Of a stretch of 10,910 bases of DNA, positions 1-6,444 are shown piece by piece. The stretch's first letter is position 1. Each line of letters begins with the position of its first letter. The notes under the pieces were generated by a model. The model worked only from the letters and a program-made list of their open reading frames with translations, did not search any database and was not told the DNA's origin. Source of the DNA: an uncultured Collinsella sp. (GTDB taxonomy: Bacteria > Actinomycetota > Coriobacteriia > Coriobacteriales > Coriobacteriaceae); assembly GCA_900545505.1 (NCBI GenBank), contig UQZC01000034.1, positions 1 to 10,910 of the forward strand, in the 5' to 3' direction. The position numbers and the translations under genes are program-made.

Positions 1-1
1 C

Positions 2-70
2 AACAACCATGGGTTTACCCACTCCGTGGCCGGGCCCTTCCGCCGCAAGCTGGGTAAGGCCGCCAAGTAG
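2..70 (+). CDS. rplF: C-terminal end of 50S ribosomal protein L6 (partial)
   Basis: Only the last 22 codons are in the window, and the frame ends at TAG 68-70. The final residues read RRKLGKAAK, a basic tail typical of L6 proteins, and the gene immediately precedes rplR, as L6 does in most bacterial spc operons. L6 is a large-subunit protein near the factor-binding centre. The residues before RRK do not resemble the usual L6 stretch (Tyr-Lys-Gly-Lys-Gly and so on). At the nucleotide level they look like a degraded version of it, so the first 50 bases may contain errors. The identification rests on gene order and the tail. Confidence 0.6.
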   Translation, partial: NNHGFTHSVAGPFRRKLGKAAK

Positions 71-95
71 TCGTAACCGACTCACTCGCATAAGA

Positions 96-117
96 CCAGC
101 ACCCCGTCAGGTGCTGG
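96..117 (+). promoter_or_regulatory. Stem-loop between rplF and rplR
   Basis: CCAGCACC (96-103) pairs perfectly with GGTGCTGG (110-117) around a 6-base loop. A run of five T lies 11 bases downstream (129-133) and leads directly into the rplR Shine-Dalgarno AGGAG (134-138). The T run is too far from the stem for a standard intrinsic terminator. A processing site, translational control element or weak attenuator is possible. The stem is seen directly; its role is inferred. Confidence 0.5.
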
Positions 118-145
118 CAAGATCAACCTTTTTAGGAGTTTACGT

Positions 146-514
146 ATGAACAAGCATAAGGCGAAGCTGGAAGGCCTCAAGCGTCGTCAGCGTCGTGTTC
201 GCGGCAAGGTCTCGGGTACCTCCGAGCGTCCGCGTCTTCGCGTGACCCGTACTAACGCCAACATCTATGCCCAGATCATCGACGACAGCAAGGGCTCCAG
301 CCTGACGCTCGTCTCTGCCTCGACCCTCGAGGCCGAGTTCAAGGGCACCCACACCTCGAACAAGGAGGCTGCGGAGAAGGTCGGTCAGCTCGTTGGCAAG
401 CGCGCCATCGAGGCCGGCATCACCAAGGTCGCCTTCGATCGCGGTGGCCGTATCTACCATGGCCGCGTCAAGGCCCTCGCCGACGGCGCTCGTGCCGCCG
501 GTCTCGAGTTCTAG
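146..514 (+). CDS. rplR: 50S ribosomal protein L18
   Basis: This 122-residue protein has the usual length for L18, which binds 5S rRNA with L5 and joins it to the central protuberance. The N-terminal 30 residues are strongly basic (KHKAKLEGLKRRQRRVRGK), followed by the conserved RPRLRVTRTNANIYAQIIDD strand segment. The end has the family pattern AFDRGGRIYHGRVKALADGARAAGLEF. ATG 146 is preceded by AGGAG at 134-138 with 7-base spacing. It lies between rplF and rpsE, as in the canonical spc operon, and is presumably co-transcribed with them. Confidence 0.97.
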   Translation: MNKHKAKLEGLKRRQRRVRGKVSGTSERPRLRVTRTNANIYAQIIDDSKGSSLTLVSASTLEAEFKGTHTSNKEAAEKVGQLVGKRAIEAGITKVAFDRGGRIYHGRVKALADGARAAGLEF

Positions 515-528
515 GAGGTATGTAGCAC

Positions 529-1053
529 ATGGCTCGTAATCAGAAGCAGCAGCGCGAGGCCTCCGAGTTCGAGGAGCGCGTCGTTTACATCAACCGCGTG
601 TCGAAGACCGTCAAGGGTGGTCGTCGCATGAGCCTCGTCGCTCTCGTCGTCGTTGGCGACGGCAAGGGCAACGTCGGCGTTGGCATGGGCAAGTCCGCTG
701 AGGTGCCCATGGCCATCTCCAAGGCATCTCTCGATGCCAAGAAGAACATGTTCCACGTGCCGGTGACCGAGCAGGGCACCATCCCGCACGAGGTTCTCGG
801 CCACTTTGGTGCCGGCCGCATCATCATCAAGCCCGCTGTCGAGGGTACCGGCGTTATCGCCGGCGGCGCTGTGCGTCCCCTCTTTGAGCTTGCTGGCATC
901 AAGAACGTCCTGTCCAAGTCCCTCGGTACCGACAACGGCCTCAACATCATCAAGGCTGCCGTCGAGGGCCTCAAGGAGCTCTCCAGCCCTGAGGACGTCG
1001 CGGCTCGCCGTGGCCTGACGGTCTCTGAGATGTTCGTCGGTAAGGAGAACTAA
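529..1053 (+). CDS. rpsE: 30S ribosomal protein S5
   Basis: The protein has 174 residues. The N-terminal half carries the S5 double-stranded-RNA-binding-like domain: EERVVYINRVSKTVKGGRR is followed by the glycine-rich loop GDGKGNVGVGMGKSAEVP near residues 45-62. The C-terminal half has GAGRIIIKPAVEGTGVIAGG and the helix with LGTDNGLNIIKAAVEGL. S5 sits near the mRNA entry and affects decoding accuracy and subunit assembly. The start ATG 529 has GGAGGT about 10 bases upstream (513-518), overlapping the rplR stop region. rpmD follows after 2 bases. Confidence 0.97.
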   Translation: MARNQKQQREASEFEERVVYINRVSKTVKGGRRMSLVALVVVGDGKGNVGVGMGKSAEVPMAISKASLDAKKNMFHVPVTEQGTIPHEVLGHFGAGRIIIKPAVEGTGVIAGGAVRPLFELAGIKNVLSKSLGTDNGLNIIKAAVEGLKELSSPEDVAARRGLTVSEMFVGKEN

Positions 1054-1055
1054 GC

Positions 1056-1238
1056 ATGGCTGACACCATCAAGATCAAGCAGGTCCGCAGCACCAACGGT
1101 TGCAAGCAGGACCAGGTCCGTACTGTCCGTGCCCTCGGTCTCCACAGGATCCGCGAGGTTCGCGAGATTGCTGACAACGAGTCCGTCCGCGGCATGATCT
1201 TCAAGGTCAAGCACCTTGTCGAGATTGTAGAGGAGTAG
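1056..1238 (+). CDS. rpmD: 50S ribosomal protein L30
   Basis: This 60-residue protein matches the short bacterial L30 length. It opens with a beta strand TIKIKQVRSTNGCKQDQVRTVRALGL and continues HRIREVREIADNESVRGMIFKVKHLV, the L30 pattern for binding 23S rRNA. Its ATG is 2 bases after the rpsE stop, and the Shine-Dalgarno AAGGAG lies inside the last rpsE codons, so translational coupling is likely. rplO follows 3 bases after the stop. Confidence 0.95.
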   Translation: MADTIKIKQVRSTNGCKQDQVRTVRALGLHRIREVREIADNESVRGMIFKVKHLVEIVEE

Positions 1239-1241
1239 CAA

Positions 1242-1691
1242 ATGCAGCTTCACGATCTTACTCCCGCGCCCGGTTCCACCAAGAACCGCAAGCGCGTCGG
1301 CCGTGGCAATTCTTCGGGTCACGGCACCACTTCTGGCCGCGGTCAGAAGGGCCAGGGTTCCCGCTCTGGCGGCACCAAGGGTGCCGGCTTCGAGGGTGGC
1401 CAGACTCCGCTGGCCATGCGCCTGCCCAAGCTTCCGGGCTTCCGCAACCCCCGTCGTATCGAGTACACCGCTGTTAACGTTGAGCGTCTCGAGCGCAAGT
1501 TCGAGGACGGCGCTGTGATCGACGGTGCCGCTCTTAAGGCCGCTCGCATCACCAAGAGCGAGTTCGAGCCCGTCAAGGTGCTCGGCAATGGTGAGCTCAC
1601 CAAGAAGTTCACGGTCAAGGTCGACAAGGTCAGCGCTTCTGCGCAGGCCAAGATCGAGGCCGCCGGCGGAAAGGTCGAGCTGCCGTGCTAA
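1242..1691 (+). CDS. rplO: 50S ribosomal protein L15
   Basis: The protein has 149 residues. The first third is the glycine/arginine-rich extension of L15 that threads into 23S rRNA (KNRKRVGRGNSSGHGTTSGR and the following GQKGQGSRSGG), then QTPLAMRLPKLPGFRNP. The globular domain follows, ending AKIEAAGGKVELPC. L15 is a late large-subunit assembly protein. The stop TAA (1689-1691) overlaps the first codons of secY, so the two are probably translationally coupled. Confidence 0.96.
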   Translation: MQLHDLTPAPGSTKNRKRVGRGNSSGHGTTSGRGQKGQGSRSGGTKGAGFEGGQTPLAMRLPKLPGFRNPRRIEYTAVNVERLERKFEDGAVIDGAALKAARITKSEFEPVKVLGNGELTKKFTVKVDKVSASAQAKIEAAGGKVELPC

Positions 1692-2971
1692 ATGGTCTTA
1701 AGAATGCTTTCCGCATCAAAGAATTGCGCGAAAAGATTCTTTTTACCATAGCTATGCTCGTCGTGTACCGCATTGGTGCGCACGTTCCTGTGCCCGGCAT
1801 TCCCTTCCAGGGGATGCTGGGCCTTTTCTCGACCGATAACAATTCGGTCGCCGCAGGTGCTATGGCCCTCCTGAATCTTTTCTCTGGCGGCGCGTTGAGC
1901 TATGTGTCGGTGTTTTCGCTGGGCATCATGCCTTACATCACCAGCTCGATCATCCTCCAGATGCTCCAGGCCGTCGTGCCTTCCCTGCATGAGCTTGCCC
2001 GCGAGGGCGAGGTCGGTCAGACCAAGATTACGCAGTATTCGCGTTACCTCACCCTGGCTCTGGCAATCCTCAACTCCGTGGGTTACCTCTTCCTCTTTAA
2101 GAGCTTCGGCATCAGCTTCAATGGCGCCGGCGCTCCCGAGATCATCTTCGACCTCATGATCGTCGGTACGCTCACCGCGGGCGCCATGCTGATCATGTGG
2201 ATTGGTGAGCTCATCACCCAGCGCGGTATCGGCAATGGCATGTCGCTGATCATCTTCGCGAACATCATGGCCGGTCTGCCGCAGGCTATCTTCTCCAGCA
2301 CCGAGGGCAATGCCGGTGGCATCATCACCATGGTGATCATCTGCGCCATCATCCTGCTGGTTATCCCGCTGATTGTTTTCCTTGAGCGCGGCCAGCGCCG
2401 CATCCCGGTCTCCTACGCTAAGCGCGTCGTGGGCCGTCGCATGATGGGTGGCCAGACCACCTACCTGCCCATCAAGGTCAACACCGCGGGTGTCGTGCCG
2501 ATCATCTTCGCTTCGGCGCTGCTGTACTTCCCGGCTCAGATTGCCGTGTTCTTCCCCGGCATCGGCTGGATTCAGGCAGTTGCCTCCGCGCTTTCGACCG
2601 GTTGGCTCAACTGGGTGCTTAACGTTGTCCTCATCGTGTTCTTCGCGTACTTCTACACCTCCATGGTGTTCAACCCCGATGAAACGGCCGATAACCTTAA
2701 GAAGCAGGGCGGCTTTATTCCGGGCGTCCGTCCGGGTAGGGCTACCGCGGCCTACATCAAGAACGCGCTCAACAAGATCACGCTTCCCAGCGCTGTCTTT
2801 TTGGCGCTCATCGCCATCGTGCCTTCGATCATCTTCTCCTTCACGGGTAGCCATCTGATCCAGGCATTTGGCGGCACGTCCATCCTCATCATGGTCGGCG
2901 TCGTGCTCGACACGGTCGATAAGCTCGAAGGCCAGATCAAGATGTATGATTACGATGGATTCTTTAAATAG
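1685..2971 (+). CDS. secY: Protein translocase subunit SecY
   Basis: At 428 residues this is a normal-length SecY, the ten-helix channel of the SecYEG translocon in the cytoplasmic membrane. Hydrophobic segments lie near residues 17-33, 75-100, 120-142, 154-174, 182-203, 212-234, 268-292, 307-328, 367-388 and 393-412. Family signatures are GIMPYITSSIILQML (80-94), QRGIGNGMSLIIF (179-191), the positive cytosolic loop ERGQRRIPVSYAKR (234-247), and FNPDETADNLKKQGGFIPG (329-347), part of the ribosome/SecA-facing loop. The start is GTG 1685, seven bases inside rplO, with GGAAAGG at 1669-1675. The nearby ATG 1692 is out of frame. Placement after rplO is the classic spc arrangement. Confidence 0.97.
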   Translation: MLNGLKNAFRIKELREKILFTIAMLVVYRIGAHVPVPGIPFQGMLGLFSTDNNSVAAGAMALLNLFSGGALSYVSVFSLGIMPYITSSIILQMLQAVVPSLHELAREGEVGQTKITQYSRYLTLALAILNSVGYLFLFKSFGISFNGAGAPEIIFDLMIVGTLTAGAMLIMWIGELITQRGIGNGMSLIIFANIMAGLPQAIFSSTEGNAGGIITMVIICAIILLVIPLIVFLERGQRRIPVSYAKRVVGRRMMGGQTTYLPIKVNTAGVVPIIFASALLYFPAQIAVFFPGIGWIQAVASALSTGWLNWVLNVVLIVFFAYFYTSMVFNPDETADNLKKQGGFIPGVRPGRATAAYIKNALNKITLPSAVFLALIAIVPSIIFSFTGSHLIQAFGGTSILIMVGVVLDTVDKLEGQIKMYDYDGFFK

Positions 2972-2989
2972 GCTAGAGGAGGATTGCTC

Positions 2990-3616
2990 ATGAACCTCGT
3001 ATTGCTCGGAGCTCCGGGTGCCGGTAAGGGCACCGTCGCACAGGAGCTCGTCGCCGAGTTTGGCGTCGCCCACATTTCCACGGGCGACCTGCTGCGTGCT
3101 GCCGTCAAGGGTGGCACCGAGCTTGGTATTCAGGCTAAGAAGTACATGGACGCTGGCGAGCTCGTTCCCGACCAGCTCGTGATCGACCTTGTCAAGGAGC
3201 GCCTTGCCGCCGATGACGCCCAGCAGGGCTTCATCCTCGACGGCTTCCCGCGCAACACCGCCCAGGCTGTGACGCTCGATTCCGAGCTCTCCGCCATGGG
3301 TCGCGAGATCGACTGCGCCCTTCTGGTCGATGTGGCCCCCGAGGTCATTATCGATCGTCTGTCTTCGCGTCGCACCTGCCGCGCATGCGGTTACACCGGC
3401 ACCGCTGCCGATGCTACCTGCCCCAAGTGTGGCGGCGAGATGTATCAGCGCGACGACGACAAGCCCGAGACCATCAAGAACCGTCTCGACGTCTACGAGA
3501 AGTCCACGAGCCCGCTCGTCGACTACTATCGTGGCCAGGGTCTGCTCAAGTCGGTCAACGGTGACCAGGCTCGCGAGACCGTGTACGGGGATGTCAAAGA
3601 GGCTCTCGGTCTATGA
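2990..3616 (+). CDS. adk: Adenylate kinase (zinc-LID type)
   Basis: Adenylate kinase interconverts ATP + AMP and 2 ADP in the cytosol. The 208-residue product has the P-loop GAPGAGKGT (7-15), the AMP-binding segment with STGDLLR (30-36) and LDGFPRN (83-89), and DVYEKSTSPLVDYY near the end. The LID carries Cys130, Cys133, Cys144 and Cys147, a four-cysteine zinc site typical of Gram-positive enzymes. Only 10 residues separate the two CxxC pairs, fewer than the roughly 16 I recall for Bacillus enzymes. I chose ATG 2990 over the in-frame TTG 2984 because AGGAGG (2977-2982) is 7 bases away and the P-loop is then normally placed. Its stop overlaps map by ATGA. Confidence 0.97.
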   Translation: MNLVLLGAPGAGKGTVAQELVAEFGVAHISTGDLLRAAVKGGTELGIQAKKYMDAGELVPDQLVIDLVKERLAADDAQQGFILDGFPRNTAQAVTLDSELSAMGREIDCALLVDVAPEVIIDRLSSRRTCRACGYTGTAADATCPKCGGEMYQRDDDKPETIKNRLDVYEKSTSPLVDYYRGQGLLKSVNGDQARETVYGDVKEALGL

Positions 3617-4401
3617 TCAAGATTAAGTCTGCAACGCAAATCGAGCAGATGAAGAAGGCAGGAGCGCTATCTAAGATGGCGCTCCGCCACGTTGGAGCCA
3701 TGGTGCGCCCCGGCGTTTCCACCTTTGAGCTCGATCAGCTCGCGGAGCAGATTATCCGCATGCATGGCGGCACCCCGGCCTTTAAGGGTTACGGCGGGTT
3801 CCCGGGGACCATTTGCGCATCGATCAACGATGCCGTGGTCCACGGTATTCCCAACCCCGACATGATCCTGCGCGATGGCGATATCATCTCCATCGATACG
3901 GGAGCCGTTGTCGACGGTTGGGTCGGCGATAACGCTTGGACGTTTTTCGTCGGCACCCCCACGCCCGAAGCCAAGGCTTTGTGCGAGGTCACGCGCGATT
4001 GCCTTAAGGCAGCCATCGAGCAGGCTGTTCCCGGTAACCATATCGGGGACGTCGGTTATGCCGTTCAGTCCCTCGCCGAGTCTCACGGTTACGGTGTGCT
4101 TCGTGATTATGTAGGCCATGGCATTGGCCGCGTGATGCACGAGGACCCCAACGTTCCTAACTATGGAAAGAAGGGGAGGGGCGTTCGCCTCCAGGCCGGC
4201 ATGGTCATTGCCATCGAGCCGATGGTTACGATGGGTTCCAACCATGTGAGCACGGGCTCCGACGGTTGGATTGTTACGACCAACGATCACCTGCCCGCCG
4301 CGCACTACGAGAACACCGTCGCCATTACCAATGACGGTCCGGTGATTCTCACCACGGATGCCCAAGGTGCTTGGTGCTCCCTCCAAGGCGGAGAAATGTA
4401 A
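3613..4401 (+). CDS. map: Type I methionine aminopeptidase
   Basis: Map removes the initiator methionine from new proteins using a dinuclear metal centre. All expected ligands are present in the 262-residue pita-bread domain: Asp95 (SIDTGA), Asp106 (VGDNAW), His169 (GHGIG), Glu202 (IEPM) and Glu233 (HYENTVAIT). The substrate-pocket His77 (VVHGIP) and His176 are also present. There is no N-terminal zinc-finger or SH3-binding extension, so this is the short bacterial form. ATG 3613 overlaps the adk stop by 4 bases, indicating coupling. It ends the first tight gene block; a promoter precedes the next gene. Confidence 0.97.
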   Translation: MIKIKSATQIEQMKKAGALSKMALRHVGAMVRPGVSTFELDQLAEQIIRMHGGTPAFKGYGGFPGTICASINDAVVHGIPNPDMILRDGDIISIDTGAVVDGWVGDNAWTFFVGTPTPEAKALCEVTRDCLKAAIEQAVPGNHIGDVGYAVQSLAESHGYGVLRDYVGHGIGRVMHEDPNVPNYGKKGRGVRLQAGMVIAIEPMVTMGSNHVSTGSDGWIVTTNDHLPAAHYENTVAITNDGPVILTTDAQGAWCSLQGGEM

Positions 4402-4437
4402 CAAGTTCCATTTAGTTGTGGAGCCATTACGAAGTTA

Positions 4438-4466
4438 TTACGATGCGTGCATACGTGTTGTAGAAT
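4438..4466 (+). promoter_or_regulatory. Sigma70-type promoter upstream of infA
   Basis: TTACGA (4438-4443) and TAGAAT (4461-4466) are separated by exactly 17 bases, matching a housekeeping -35/-10 pair. Transcription would begin near 4473, leaving a 5' leader of about 33 bases before the GTG of infA. The segment is visibly AT-richer than the flanking genes. This would let infA and the alpha block be expressed independently of the spc block. It is a sequence match only. Confidence 0.55.
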
Positions 4467-4505
4467 ACTCAATCGCTGTCGTTTTCTAGAGAAAGATGAT
4501 TGCTT

Positions 4506-4724
4506 GTGAAGAAGGAAGACGCAATTGAGCTCGAGGGTACGGTAAAGGAACCGTTGCCCAACGCCATGTTTAAGGTCGAGCTCGAGAACGGTCATTCGGT
4601 TCTGTGCAACATTTCTGGCAAGATCCGAATGAATTACATCCGTATTCTCCCCGGTGACAGGGTTGTCGTGGAGCTTTCCCCGTACGACCTGACCCGCGGC
4701 CGCATCACCTATCGCTACAAATAG
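4506..4724 (+). CDS. infA: Translation initiation factor IF-1
   Basis: IF-1 binds the A site of the 30S subunit and assists initiation. The 72-residue product is a single S1-like OB fold with the familiar run MKKEDAIELEGTV, LPNAMFKVELENGH, NISGKIR, IRILPGDRVVVELSPYD and the near-invariant end LTRGRITYRYK. I start at GTG 4506, giving the standard 72-residue length. An in-frame TTG at 4500 would sit almost on the purine-rich GAGAAAG (4489-4495), while GTG is about 10 bases away. It stands alone between a 104-base upstream gap carrying a promoter and a 150-base structured downstream gap. Confidence 0.96.
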   Translation: MKKEDAIELEGTVKEPLPNAMFKVELENGHSVLCNISGKIRMNYIRILPGDRVVVELSPYDLTRGRITYRYK

Positions 4725-4748
4725 CGGCACGCATACACGCACTCCATT

Positions 4749-4825
4749 TCCGACTGCAGGCTTAGCTCAACCTACGGTCGGATTGTGTGTGAAGACCAGC
4801 CATAGTTTTAAACGCCTGCGGCTGG
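4749..4825 (+). promoter_or_regulatory. Structured leader between infA and rpmJ with alternative pairings
   Basis: Hairpin A pairs 4749-4760 (TCCGACTGCAGG) with 4771-4782 (CCTACGGTCGGA): 12 positions with one G-T and one C/A mismatch around a 10-base loop. Hairpin B pairs CCAGCC (4796-4801) with GGCTGG (4820-4825). GCAGGC (4756-4761), inside arm A, is also perfectly complementary to GCCTGC (4814-4819) in the loop of B, so A and the long-range pairing exclude each other. No U run follows. Alpha-operon leaders bind S4 in other bacteria, and this could be an analogous control site, but that is inference. Confidence 0.4.
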
Positions 4826-4874
4826 GCGAGTAGATAGTAGGGAAGTAGTTTGAGCGCTACCGAAAGGAAGAACG

Positions 4875-4988
4875 ATGAAGGTACGTCCTTCGGTCAAGAA
4901 GATGTGCGATAAGTGCAAAATCATTAGGCGCCATGGCAAGGTCCTCGTCATTTGCGAGAACCCCCGTCATAAGCAGCGTCAGGGTTAA
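4875..4988 (+). CDS. rpmJ: 50S ribosomal protein L36 (zinc-ribbon form)
   Basis: A 37-residue protein beginning MKVRPSVKKMCDKCK and ending ICENPRHKQRQG. Cys11, Cys14, Cys27 and His32 form the zinc ribbon of the C+ form of L36. The protein binds 23S rRNA and is assembled late. The start ATG 4875 follows the purine-rich GAAAGGAAG (4863-4870). It sits between infA and rpsM, its usual place in Gram-positive bacteria, and begins the alpha block. Confidence 0.96.
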   Translation: MKVRPSVKKMCDKCKIIRRHGKVLVICENPRHKQRQG

Positions 4989-5002
4989 GAGAGGAGACTA
5001 CG

Positions 5003-5377
5003 TTGGCCCGTATTAATGGTGTCGACCTCCCGCGTGAGAAGCGCGTTGAGATCGGTCTGACCTACATTTACGGCATCGGCCGCACCACTGCGACGAAGAT
5101 TTGCGTCGAGTGCAACGTTAACGTGGATACGCGCGTTAAGGACCTCACCGAGGATGAGGTTAACGCCATCCGCGATTATATCGATAAGAACCAGATCATG
5201 GTTGAGGGCGACCTCCGCCGTGAGCGCAACCAGAACGTCAAGCGCCTTATGGACATCGGCTGCAACCGCGGCCTTCGTCACCGCAAGGGCCTCCCGGTCC
5301 GCGGCCAGCGCACCCACACTAACGCTCGTACCCGCAAGGGCCCGAAGCGTCAGATCGGTGCTAAGAAGAAGAAATAA
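5003..5377 (+). CDS. rpsM: 30S ribosomal protein S13
   Basis: The 124-residue product starts ARINGVDLPREKRVEIGLTY, continues with the helix-turn helices containing IYGIGRTTATKIC, and ends in the conserved basic tail RGQRTHTNARTRKGPKR followed by KKKK. S13 lies in the 30S head and contacts the 50S subunit and P-site tRNA. The start codon is TTG (5003): the encoded second residue is Ala, as in other S13 proteins, and GAGGAG (4991-4996) is 6 bases upstream, with no better in-frame start. It is the second gene of the rpmJ-rplQ block. Confidence 0.97.
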   Translation: MARINGVDLPREKRVEIGLTYIYGIGRTTATKICVECNVNVDTRVKDLTEDEVNAIRDYIDKNQIMVEGDLRRERNQNVKRLMDIGCNRGLRHRKGLPVRGQRTHTNARTRKGPKRQIGAKKKK

Positions 5378-5391
5378 GGAGCGCTAGATAG

Positions 5392-5796
5392 ATGGCTACT
5401 GCTAAGAAGAACGTTCGCGCTGCCCGTCTGAAGCGCGCGGACCGTAAGAACATTTCCGTGGGCCAGGCTCACATTCGTTCTACGTTCAACAACACGATCG
5501 TTTCGATCACCGATCCCCAGGGCAACGTCATTTCCTGGAAGTCGGCTGGCCAGGTGGGCTTCAAGGGCTCCCGTAAGTCCACGCCGTTCGCTGCCCAGAT
5601 GGCTGCCGAGGCTGCTGCCAAGCAGGCCATGGAGCACGGTATGAAGAAGGTTTCCGTCTTCGTCAAGGGCCCCGGCTCCGGTCGTGAGACCGCCATCCGC
5701 TCCCTCCAGGCTGCTGGCCTCGAGGTCTCGAGCATCCAGGACAAGACCCCCATTCCGCACAACGGCTGCCGCCCCAAGAAGCGTCGCCGCGTGTAA
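5392..5796 (+). CDS. rpsK: 30S ribosomal protein S11
   Basis: The protein has 134 residues, slightly extended at the N-terminus by a basic stretch (AKKNVRAARLKRADRKN). Family signatures are AHIRSTFNNTIVSITD, KGSRKSTPFAAQ, FVKGPGSGRETAIRSLQAAGL and the end PIPHNGCRPKKRRRV, which includes the conserved HNGCRPKKRRR. S11 forms part of the 30S platform near the mRNA exit. AAGGAG (5376-5381) overlaps the rpsM stop and lies 10 bases before ATG 5392. Confidence 0.97.
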   Translation: MATAKKNVRAARLKRADRKNISVGQAHIRSTFNNTIVSITDPQGNVISWKSAGQVGFKGSRKSTPFAAQMAAEAAAKQAMEHGMKKVSVFVKGPGSGRETAIRSLQAAGLEVSSIQDKTPIPHNGCRPKKRRRV

Positions 5797-5815
5797 CTGA
5801 AAGGATCGTATCAAT

Positions 5816-6412
5816 ATGGCAATCGACAGGACTCCTGTTCTTAAGCGCTGCCGTCAGCTCGGGATCGATCCCGCTGAGCTCGGTTACAGCAGCAAGAAGG
5901 AATCTATCCGTCAGCCCAAGCGCCGTCGCAAGGAATCTGAGTACGGCATGCAGCTGCGCGAGAAGCAGAAGGTCAAGTTCATCTATGGCGTTCTGGAGAA
6001 GCAGTTCCACGGCTACTTCAACAAGGCCCGTAAGATGAACGGCGTCACCGGTGAGAACCTCATGATCATTCTTGAGTCTCGCCTCGACAACGTCGTCTTC
6101 CGTCTTGGCTTCGCCCGCACCCGCAAAGAGGCTCGTCAGTCCGTCCGTCACGGTCACTTCACCGTGAACGGCAAGCGCGTGGACATCCCGTCCTACCGCG
6201 TCAAGGCCGGCGACGTCGTCGCTGTCGGCGAGAAGTTCCGTGACCTCCTCCCCATCAAGGAGGCCCTGATTTCCTCCGAGCGCTTTGAGGTCCCTGGCTG
6301 GCTCGAGGTCGATATCGAGAAGCTGTCTGGTAACGTGCTCGCTCTGCCGACGCGTGAGCAGATCAGCGGTGATATCAACGAGCAGCTCATCGTCGAGCTC
6401 TACTCTAAGTAG
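5816..6412 (+). CDS. rpsD: 30S ribosomal protein S4 (zinc-free form)
   Basis: S4 is a primary 16S-binding assembly protein and, in several bacteria, a translational repressor of its own operon. The 198-residue product has the N-terminal domain with KRCRQLGIDPAELG, then YGMQLREKQKVKFIYGVLEKQF, and an S4-type RNA-binding domain around RLDNVVFRLGFARTRKEARQ and VRHGHFTVNGKRVDIPSYRVK. Only one cysteine is present in the N-terminal region, so the four-cysteine zinc motif of C+ S4 proteins is absent. AAGGAT about 10 bases upstream supports ATG 5816. rpoA follows after 32 bases. Confidence 0.97.
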   Translation: MAIDRTPVLKRCRQLGIDPAELGYSSKKESIRQPKRRRKESEYGMQLREKQKVKFIYGVLEKQFHGYFNKARKMNGVTGENLMIILESRLDNVVFRLGFARTRKEARQSVRHGHFTVNGKRVDIPSYRVKAGDVVAVGEKFRDLLPIKEALISSERFEVPGWLEVDIEKLSGNVLALPTREQISGDINEQLIVELYSK

Positions 6413-6444
6413 TCCATCCGGGCTGCTGAGGCTGGAGGTAATAC

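Noticed and set aside
1692..1694. ATG overlapping the rplO stop (TAAATG) as the secY start
   Set aside because: It is in a different frame and meets a stop after about 12 codons. The GTG at 1685 is in frame with all of SecY.
1688..3073. 461-codon open frame on the minus strand opposite secY and adk
   Set aside because: It is the antisense of two well-conserved genes. Its His/Asp/Glu-rich composition is what high-GC coding DNA gives on the opposite strand, and it has no recognisable domain.
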